Assembly (NCBI RefSeq): GCF_035650855.1 | Contig: NZ_DASRGV010000289.1 | Location: 1-27,789, forward strand | Length of the DNA stretch: 27,789 nucleotides | Origin: Actinocrinis sp035650855 | GTDB lineage: Bacteria > Actinomycetota > Actinomycetes > Streptomycetales > Catenulisporaceae | Direction: 5' to 3' | In this document: positions 22,626-27,789 of the stretch, one piece after another | Layout of the letters: each line of letters starts with the position of its first letter | Position numbering within the stretch: the stretch's first letter is position 1 | Position numbers and translations under genes: made by a program | Notes under the pieces: model-generated | What the model saw: only the letters and a program-made list of their open reading frames with translations | The model's database searches: none | What the model was told of the DNA's origin: nothing

Positions 22626-23294
22626 TTAGCTCTCGACGATCGCGAAGATGAAGCCGTCGTAGCCCTTCACACCCGTGGTCTGGACGGCGGTGGCGGTCAG
22701 CCGCGGCTCGTCGGCCATCACGTCGACCAGCCGCCGCACGCCCTGCACCGATGAGTCCGCGCTGTTCGGGTCGATGACCTTGCCGTCGCGCACCACGTTG
22801 TCGACCACGATGACCGTGCCCGGCCGCGAGAGCTGCAGCGCCCACTGCAGGTAGTCGGCGTTCGACGGCTTATCCGCGTCGATGAAGACGAAGTCGAACG
22901 GCTCAGGCCGCTCCTGCGCCAGCGCCGCCAGGCTGTCCACCGCGCGCCCGACCCGCACCTCGGCCCTGCCCTCCAGCCCGGCCGACTTCAGGTTCGCCCG
23001 CGCCACCTCGGCGTGGTGCGGGTCGACCTCGAGCGAGATCAGCGTCCCGTCCTGCGGCAGCGCCCGGGCCAGCCAGATCGTCGAGTATCCGCCGAGCGTG
23101 CCGACCTCGAGGATCCGGCGCGCGCCGTGGATGCGCGCGATCATGTGCAGCAGCCGGCCCTGGTTCGGCGCGACCGCGATGTCCGGCAGCCCCTCCCGCG
23201 CGCTCAGCGCCCGCGCGCCGTCGAGCACCGGGTCGGCCGGCAGCAATGCGTTGTTGAAGTAGTCATCGACCGCTGTCCACGTCTGCTGACTCAT
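22626..23294 (-). CDS. Cation-dependent class I O-methyltransferase
   Basis: A 222-residue SAM-dependent enzyme of the catechol/caffeoyl-CoA O-methyltransferase type. The SAM motif is EVGTLGGYS (63-71). The metal-binding acids are Asp139 (FIDADK) and Asp165-Asn166 (VVDNVVRDGKV). It methylates a hydroxyl next to another oxygen, usually on an aromatic ring. The ATG lies inside the end of the upstream membrane cyclase-like gene (32-bp overlap); a GTG 12 bp further upstream is an alternative. The overlap implies coupled expression and a shared pathway. Confidence 0.92.
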   Translation of the reverse strand: MSQQTWTAVDDYFNNALLPADPVLDGARALSAREGLPDIAVAPNQGRLLHMIARIHGARRILEVGTLGGYSTIWLARALPQDGTLISLEVDPHHAEVARANLKSAGLEGRAEVRVGRAVDSLAALAQERPEPFDFVFIDADKPSNADYLQWALQLSRPGTVIVVDNVVRDGKVIDPNSADSSVQGVRRLVDVMADEPRLTATAVQTTGVKGYDGFIFAIVES

Positions 23295-23970
23295 GGGTGA
23301 TCGCACCTGCTCCCGTCGACATCGCCGTGATCGTCTCCCCTTCGGCCGAAGATATCGGAATCGAGCGCACTGAGAGCACGAGGCCGAGATACACCAAGTC
23401 GAGCACGAAGCAGGCGACGTAGAGATAAGGCAGCAGCCCGCCGTGGTAGCGCGCCGCGAGGTCGCTCTTGACCGCCACCGAGCCGGAGGCGAACGCCGTG
23501 CCCGCCAGCTTCGCGGTGGCGATCCCGATCGACTGGCCGCGCCCCGCGGGCCGCGCCGTGAACATCGCGATGAACAGCGCGGACATCATCAGGTTCGAGC
23601 CGAACGCCGAGTACGCCCCGGCGCCGGCGTCGAACTGCGTCCCGACCAGATCAACGGCCGGATACGCGAGCGCGAGGAGCGCGGCGAGACAGCCGTAGAA
23701 CACCCGCTTGGAAAGGTACGGGAACTCGCTCGGCCCGAACCGGACCACCGTGTAGGCGATCCCGCAGTCCAGCAGGAACCACACGATGTCGATGCCGTGC
23801 TGTACTCCGTTCGAGGGACGTAAGAAGGCGTAGATGAACTGCCACGATATGTTGGAGGCGAAGGCGACGATGGGCATGCCGTAGGTCCGCTCGCGCAGAC
23901 CGATCCGGATGATCAGCAGGTAGGCCAGGGTCCAGCACAGGCCTGCTCCGATCCCGAGGGCAGTGGACAC
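23263..23970 (-). CDS. Seven-TM protein resembling Pyr4/PaxB-type membrane terpene cyclases
   Basis: A 235-residue protein with seven predicted membrane helices. Helices 1-2 read GLCWTLAYLLIIRIGLRERT, then YGMPIVAFASNISWQFIYAF, and helix 7 reads LYVACFVLDLVYLGL. This pattern recalls the transmembrane terpene cyclases of fungal meroterpenoid pathways and their bacterial relatives. In Pyr4, as I recall, a Glu after Trp in helix 2 and an Asp in helix 7 are needed. Here Asp191 is present but the Glu position is Gln44. GTG start with AAGGAG 7 nt upstream. Its end overlaps the O-methyltransferase gene. No prenyltransferase or isoprenoid synthase is in the window. The family call is from memory of the motif pattern. 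Confidence 0.6.
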   Translation of the reverse strand: MSTALGIGAGLCWTLAYLLIIRIGLRERTYGMPIVAFASNISWQFIYAFLRPSNGVQHGIDIVWFLLDCGIAYTVVRFGPSEFPYLSKRVFYGCLAALLALAYPAVDLVGTQFDAGAGAYSAFGSNLMMSALFIAMFTARPAGRGQSIGIATAKLAGTAFASGSVAVKSDLAARYHGGLLPYLYVACFVLDLVYLGLVLSVRSIPISSAEGETITAMSTGAGAITHESADVDSGR

Positions 23971-24126
23971 CGCCGCGCTCCTTCCGTACGCCTCTCCTGG
24001 TACGGCCTCGGAATCTACGCCCGGCGCGCGGTGCTTGGTAACCCTTTGTCCTGGTATGGAAGTCTAAAAACTGCCCCAACAGTTCGTCGGGTGTCGACCC
24101 GTCGGCTCACCGGATCAGCTCACCGG

Positions 24127-24501
24127 TCAGGCGGCCCACGGCGGACACATCCGGCTGCCGTCTTCGAGCTCTGCTTCGAGCCCGGTGCTGGTGCTCACCC
24201 ACAGCGCGGCAGGTCCGGGGCCGAGATTGTCCAGGCGCAGCGACGCGCCGGCCGGCACGACCGCGATGTCGTCGACGCCGAGCACGTGCGCTTCGCCGTC
24301 GAGGGTGAGCTGCACGCGGCCTTCGATGACCGCGAACACCTCCTCGCGCGAGACGCGGTGCGGCAGGCCGGTCCCGACGTCGGGGAGTTCGGTCCGCCAA
24401 AAGCACAGTTCCTTGCTGCCCGCGGCTGACGAGGCGTAAGACCTGAAGGTGGCGCCGTGGATCTCGAAGACGACGGCGTCCGCGGAACGGATGACAGGCA
24501 T
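24127..24501 (-). CDS. Cupin-domain protein
   Basis: A 124-residue single-domain cupin. It has PHRVSREEVFAVIEGRVQLTLDG, which matches cupin motif 1 with His/Glu metal-ligand positions, then VLGVDDIAVVPAGASLRLDN as motif 2 without a clear second His. GAAGGG lies 7 nt upstream of the ATG. It is divergent from a MarR regulator and shares a double operator with it, so it is probably the main target of that regulator. Substrate unknown. Confidence 0.88.
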   Translation of the reverse strand: MPVIRSADAVVFEIHGATFRSYASSAAGSKELCFWRTELPDVGTGLPHRVSREEVFAVIEGRVQLTLDGEAHVLGVDDIAVVPAGASLRLDNLGPGPAALWVSTSTGLEAELEDGSRMCPPWAA

Positions 24502-24552
24502 GGAAAAACCCTTCGGAACGGCGGCGCGGAGCTCGACTGCCCTGCGCTGATT

Positions 24553-24632
24553 GAAACCGTGGCTGATAGAAACCGTGGCTGCTAGACGACGGGGCCCACA
24601 GACAACGGGGCCGATAGACAACTGGCTTGACT
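24553..24632. repeat. Degenerate 16-bp tandem repeat, five units
   Basis: Five consecutive 16-bp units begin at 24553, 24569, 24585, 24601 and 24617. Units 1 and 2 differ at one base (GAAACCGTGGCTGATA and the same with GCTA at the end). Units 3 and 4 share GAC-ACGGGGCC. Unit 5 runs into the MarR operator. A 16-bp period does not keep frame, so the array is non-coding, lying in the leader of the cupin gene. Confidence 0.75.
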
Positions 24633-24664
24633 AAATGGTCAAGCAGCTTGTCTTCTTTGTCAAG
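24625..24664. promoter_or_regulatory. Double MarR-type operator between cupin and regulator genes
   Basis: Site A is GCTTGAC-TAAATG-GTCAAGC (24625-24644), a perfect 7-bp inverted repeat. Site B is CTTGTC-TTCTTT-GTCAAG (24647-24664), 5 of 6 paired and with the same 6-bp spacer. Centres are 21 bp apart, two helical turns. TTGACT inside site A and TTGACA (minus strand, 24663-24658) in site B are possible -35 boxes in opposite directions. Confidence 0.75.
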
Positions 24665-24680
24665 GTGGCAGGATGGGCGC

Positions 24681-25193
24681 ATGCGCGACGGCGAGATGCA
24701 GCGGACGGCGGGACGACGGCGGGAAGCCGCGGCGGTGGACCAGGCCGCAAGGGCGGACAACCTCGCCCTGGCCACGCTGCTCCTGTCGGCGGCCACCGCC
24801 CTGGTCGACGGCATCCACTCCGCGGTCATGGCGGCCGGCTTCGACGACCTGCGCCCGACCCACGGCTTCGCCTTCGTGCGCATCTCCGCGGGCGACGCGA
24901 CGGTCGGCGACGTGGCCGAGCACCTCGGCGTGACCAAGCAGGCGGCCAGCCAGCTCGTCGACGAACTCGTCCGGAAGGGCTACGTCACCAGGCGGCCGCA
25001 CCCGACCGACGCCCGCGCCCGGCTGCTCGCGCTGACCCCGCACGGCTGGGCCTGCACCCGCGCGGCCGACCGCGCGATGGCCGATCTGATGGAAGGCTGG
25101 GCGGCGGTGCTCGGCGGCAAACGCGTCGCCGCGCTGCGTGCGGACCTGGCCCGCGTCGTTCCCGTCGGCCCGCTGCGGCCCGCGGCTTGGTAG
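24681..25193 (+). CDS. MarR family transcriptional regulator
   Basis: A 170-residue winged-helix regulator. The helix-turn-helix is TVGDVAEHLGVTKQAASQLVDELVRKGYV, followed by the wing RRPHPTDARARLLALT with the conserved DARAR. The start at 24681 is chosen because it lies beyond the double operator; the frame is open upstream through the operator, which is unlikely to be coding. It probably represses itself and the divergent cupin gene. The ligand is not predictable. Confidence 0.9.
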   Translation: MRDGEMQRTAGRRREAAAVDQAARADNLALATLLLSAATALVDGIHSAVMAAGFDDLRPTHGFAFVRISAGDATVGDVAEHLGVTKQAASQLVDELVRKGYVTRRPHPTDARARLLALTPHGWACTRAADRAMADLMEGWAAVLGGKRVAALRADLARVVPVGPLRPAAW

Positions 25194-25280
25194 GTTGGCT
25201 CCGAAGATCTTCGCGCGGCGCCGGACCGGCCGCGTGCGGCGATAACAGGGCCCGATCATCAAAAGCACTCGACGAGCGGG

Positions 25281-26195
25281 ATGGTGGCGCAAATGGCCGA
25301 CGGCGCGGTGGGACGAGTCGCGGTAACCGGAGGCAGTGGGAAGCTCGGCCGCGCGGTCGTCGCCGAACTGCTCGACCACGGCTGGGAGGTGCACAACCTC
25401 GACCAGGCGCCGCCGCCGGGCCACGCCCGTCCCCGCTCGGCCTACACGCAGCTCGACCTGACCGACTACGGCCAGGTCGTCGGCGCGCTGACCGGCATCG
25501 ACGACCGGCACCGCGGCCTGGACGCCGTCGTGCACCTGGCCGCGATCCCCGGCCCCGGCGTGGCCACCAACGCCGCGACCTTCGCCAACAACATCCGGTG
25601 CTCGTACAACGTGTTCGCGGCGGCGCGGCTGGCCGGCATCCGCAACGTGGTGTGGGCCTCCAGCGAGACCGTCCTCGGCCTGCCGTTCGAGACCCCGCCG
25701 CCGTACATCCCGGTCGACGAGGAGTACGAGGGCCGCCCGGAGACCTCGTACTCGCTGGCCAAGCACCTCGACGAGCAGATGGCCGCCCAGTTCGCCCGCT
25801 GGGATCCGCAGCTGAAGATCATCGGCCTGCGGTTCTCCAACGTCATGGAGCCGCACGACTACGCCGCCTTCCCGTCCTTCGACGCAGACCCGTCGCTGCG
25901 CAAGTGGAACCTGTGGTCGTACATCGACGCGCGCGACGGCGCCCAGGCGGTCCGCAGGGCGCTGGCCTACCCGAACCCGGGCCTCGAGGTCTTCATCATC
26001 GCCAACGCCGACACCGTCATGGCCGAACGCAGCAGCGCGAGCCTCGCCGCCGAGGTGTACCCGGACGTGCCGGTGCTGCGCGAACTGGGCGAGCACGAGA
26101 CCCTGCTGTCGATCGACAAGGCCCGCCGCGTCCTCGGCTACGAGCCGCAGCACAGCTGGCGCGACGAGGTCCGCGGCCGGGCGCAGCAGGCGTGA
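25281..26195 (+). CDS. NAD-dependent epimerase/dehydratase family protein (extended SDR)
   Basis: A 304-residue extended SDR: cofactor motif TGGSGKLG (16-23), LAAIPGPG after strand 4, Ser127/Ser128 and the catalytic Tyr157-Lys161 (YSLAK). It acts on a sugar or sugar-nucleotide-like substrate in family members; the exact one is unknown. ATG 25281 is used, and ATG 25293 is an alternative. It is followed after 28 bp by an aldo/keto reductase in the same direction, so the pair probably forms an operon for sugar or polyol oxidation-reduction. Confidence 0.9.
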   Translation: MVAQMADGAVGRVAVTGGSGKLGRAVVAELLDHGWEVHNLDQAPPPGHARPRSAYTQLDLTDYGQVVGALTGIDDRHRGLDAVVHLAAIPGPGVATNAATFANNIRCSYNVFAAARLAGIRNVVWASSETVLGLPFETPPPYIPVDEEYEGRPETSYSLAKHLDEQMAAQFARWDPQLKIIGLRFSNVMEPHDYAAFPSFDADPSLRKWNLWSYIDARDGAQAVRRALAYPNPGLEVFIIANADTVMAERSSASLAAEVYPDVPVLRELGEHETLLSIDKARRVLGYEPQHSWRDEVRGRAQQA

Positions 26196-26223
26196 CAGGG
26201 GAGCGAGGCAGGGGAGTAAGGCA

Positions 26224-27204
26224 ATGGACATGCAGTACGTGAAGCTGGGATCGACCGGCCTCGACGTCTCGCGGCTGTGCATCGGCTGCATGAGCTTCGG
26301 GGACAAGGCCCGCGGCGGCCACCAGTGGGTGCTCGACGAGGAGGCCTCGCGCCAGCTCATCAAGCGCGCGCTGGAGGCCGGGGTCAACTTCTTCGACACC
26401 GCCAACAGCTACTCGGGCGGCAGCAGCGAGGAGATCACCGGCCGCGCGCTGCGCGACTTCGCCCGCCGCGACGAGATCGTGCTGGCCACCAAGGTCTACT
26501 TCCCGGCGCGGCGCGGCCCCAACATCGGCGGCCTGTCCCGCAAGGCGATCTTCACCGAGATCGACAACAGCCTGCGCCGCCTCGGCACCGACTACGTGGA
26601 CCTCTACCAGATCCACCGCTGGGACCCGACCACGCCGGTCGAGGAGACCCTCGAGGCCCTGCACGACGTGGTCAAGGCCGGAAAGGCGCGCTACATCGGC
26701 GCCTCCTCGATGTTCGCCTGGCAGTTCGCGAAGGCGCTCTACCTCTCCCGCGCGAACGGCTGGACCGCGTTCGCGACCATGCAGAACCACTACAACCTGC
26801 TCTACCGGGAGGAAGAGCGCGAGATGCTGCCGCTGTGCGCGGACCAGGGCGTCGGCGTCATCCCGTGGAGCCCGCTCGCACGCGGCCGGCTGACCCGCGA
26901 CTGGGACGAGTCCAGCGAGCGCGGCGCGAGCGACCGGTTCGCCAGCAACCTGTACCACGAGGGCGACCGGCGCATCGTCGAGGCCGTCGCCGCGATCGCG
27001 CAGCGCCGCGGGCTGCCGCGGGCGCAGGTGGCGCTCGCCTGGGTCTCGCGCAACCCGGTGGTGACCGCGCCGATCGTCGGGGCGACAAAGCTACAGCACC
27101 TGGAGGACGCGATCGCCTCGCTGTCGGTGGAGCTCACGGACGAGGAGGTCGCGCAGCTCGAAGCCCCCTACGAGCCGCACGAGGTCTCGGGCATCGAGGT
27201 CTGA
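26224..27204 (+). CDS. Aldo/keto reductase (YajO/Kv-beta-like)
   Basis: A 326-residue AKR. The tetrad is Asp58 and Tyr63 (FFDTANSYSGG), Lys90 (LATKV) and His131 (DLYQIH). It also has the MQNHYNLLYREEEREM and IPWSPLARGRL blocks typical of this subgroup, and the C-terminal TAPIVGATKLQHLEDA. GGGGAG lies about 8 nt upstream. It is the second gene after the epimerase and probably uses a related substrate. Confidence 0.94.
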   Translation: MDMQYVKLGSTGLDVSRLCIGCMSFGDKARGGHQWVLDEEASRQLIKRALEAGVNFFDTANSYSGGSSEEITGRALRDFARRDEIVLATKVYFPARRGPNIGGLSRKAIFTEIDNSLRRLGTDYVDLYQIHRWDPTTPVEETLEALHDVVKAGKARYIGASSMFAWQFAKALYLSRANGWTAFATMQNHYNLLYREEEREMLPLCADQGVGVIPWSPLARGRLTRDWDESSERGASDRFASNLYHEGDRRIVEAVAAIAQRRGLPRAQVALAWVSRNPVVTAPIVGATKLQHLEDAIASLSVELTDEEVAQLEAPYEPHEVSGIEV

Positions 27205-27235
27205 TCAGGGCCGGTTGGCGGCCATCGCTTCGCTC

Positions 27236-27250
27236 GCGCGGTGGCCGCGC
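27236..27250. terminator. Short hairpin between convergent genes
   Basis: GCGCGG-TGG-CCGCGC is a perfect 6-bp stem with a 3-nt loop, between the aldo/keto reductase stop and the stop of the converging gene. No T-run. Confidence 0.4.
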
Positions 27251-27254
27251 CGGT

Positions 27255-27788
27255 TCACGACGCGCTCGGCTGCGGTGAGGTCTTCGGGGACGTCGTCGGG
27301 GCGGCGGTGGCTGAGCTGCCGCCCGCCGGCAGCGTGTGCTGGTAGACCAGCGCGGCGACGTTCGTCAGGACAGTGACGGCATCGGAGCCGGACACCTTGC
27401 CGAACGGAATCGTGATGACGAACGTGCGATTGCCGTCAGCCATCAACAGTTCGGTGTCGCCTCCGCCCGAAGCGGCTGAGCTCGCGGACGGGCTCGCGGC
27501 GGAGGAGGGGGACGCCAGGGTGCTGGCGCTTGCCGTTGCCGTTGCCGGAGGCGAGCTTGCAGGCGTTGCCGCGGGCTCGGACAGAACCGTCGCCGGGTGA
27601 CCGCTCACCAGTACCGGATCGCGCGGATTCAGAAGGAGCGTGGCTTCGCCATTGACGTACGCTGAGCCGGTGATTGTCGGCGCGACCGTGCCTTTGTCGC
27701 GATCGATCCAGCGATAGCGCGCGACGAAGCGGCTGCCGATGACGCTTTCTTGAATCCACGGCTCGCCCTCGGCGAGTTTGCCGTCGGC
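27255..27788 (-). CDS. Proline racemase/4-hydroxyproline epimerase family, C-terminal part with low-complexity tail (5' end outside window)
   Basis: The visible 177 residues begin with GEPWIQESVIGSRFVARYRW, then VAPTITGSAYVNGEATLLLNPRDP. This is the usual C-terminus of proline racemase-like enzymes, just after the second catalytic Cys, which lies outside the window. Family members normally stop within about 10 residues of the DPxDP motif. Here the frame continues for over 100 residues: an Ala/Ser/Pro/Thr-rich stretch, a short ordered-looking segment (ELLMADGNRTFVITIPFGKV, then TVLTNVAALVYQHTLP), and another Ser/Thr/Pro tail. A GTG at 27608 could start a separate short ORF, but it is inside the continuous frame and has no ribosome-binding site. 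Confidence 0.75.
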   Translation of the reverse strand, partial: ADGKLAEGEPWIQESVIGSRFVARYRWIDRDKGTVAPTITGSAYVNGEATLLLNPRDPVLVSGHPATVLSEPAATPASSPPATATASASTLASPSSAASPSASSAASGGGDTELLMADGNRTFVITIPFGKVSGSDAVTVLTNVAALVYQHTLPAGGSSATAAPTTSPKTSPQPSAS

Positions 27789-27789
27789 G

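Noticed and set aside
22591..22845. N-terminal extension of the membrane protein gene up to 22845
   Set aside because: It overlaps the O-methyltransferase gene and encodes only Arg/Gly-rich sequence; the ATG at 22590 is closer to the first helix.
24635..26242. Long overlapping frames on both strands over the MarR and epimerase genes
   Set aside because: Arg/Pro-rich shadow translations; the MarR and SDR motifs lie in other frames.

Overview
The window is about 27.8 kb of very GC-rich DNA (roughly 70% or more by eye) with dense genes, many GTG/TTG starts and several probable leaderless promoters. Gene families such as an actinobacterial VLRF1-type peptidyl-tRNA hydrolase, an expansin-like protein with a CBM2 module, a STAS anti-anti-sigma factor and many TetR/MarR/LuxR regulators point to a soil actinobacterium of the Streptomyces/Catenulispora kind. 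The genus is an inference. No tRNA, rRNA, CRISPR array or insertion sequence was recognised.

Positions 1-7528 hold the end of an Ig-like repeat protein, a strong hairpin terminator, an orphan LuxR-type regulator whose receiver domain looks degenerate, and, divergently, a tight four-gene operon: cytosolic subtilisin-like protease, ECF-type sigma factor, a 179-residue protein of unknown function, and a TPR-CHAT (caspase-like) protease. Two intact proteases flank a sigma factor and there is no obvious anti-sigma factor. This is the best candidate here for a poorly described signalling or conflict system.

Positions 7547-11123 hold ordinary accessory metabolism: a Rid-family protein lacking the usual catalytic Arg, an aldo/keto reductase, a secreted expansin-like CBM2 protein and a STAS protein. 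Positions 11243-15684 look like one regulon: two SDRs, a HAD hydrolase, a TetR regulator and a quinone oxidoreductase-like enzyme. Three copies of a CTAAGC-N4-GCTTAG palindrome lie in the two divergent promoter regions, two of them overlapping TTGACA promoters.

Positions 15759-20697 hold single genes: a VOC protein under a MarR-like operator, a PTH2-type peptidyl-tRNA hydrolase, glycerate kinase, a tandem VOC protein, acVLRF1 and Tag DNA glycosylase. Positions 20698-23970 (minus strand) form a three-gene operon of a 7-TM protein resembling Pyr4/PaxB-type membrane terpene cyclases, a cation-dependent O-methyltransferase overlapping it, and a large GT-C-like membrane protein. Positions 24127-27204 hold a cupin and a MarR regulator sharing a double operator and a 16-bp degenerate repeat, then an epimerase-aldo/keto reductase pair. 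The right edge cuts a proline racemase-family gene that carries an unusual low-complexity C-terminal tail.
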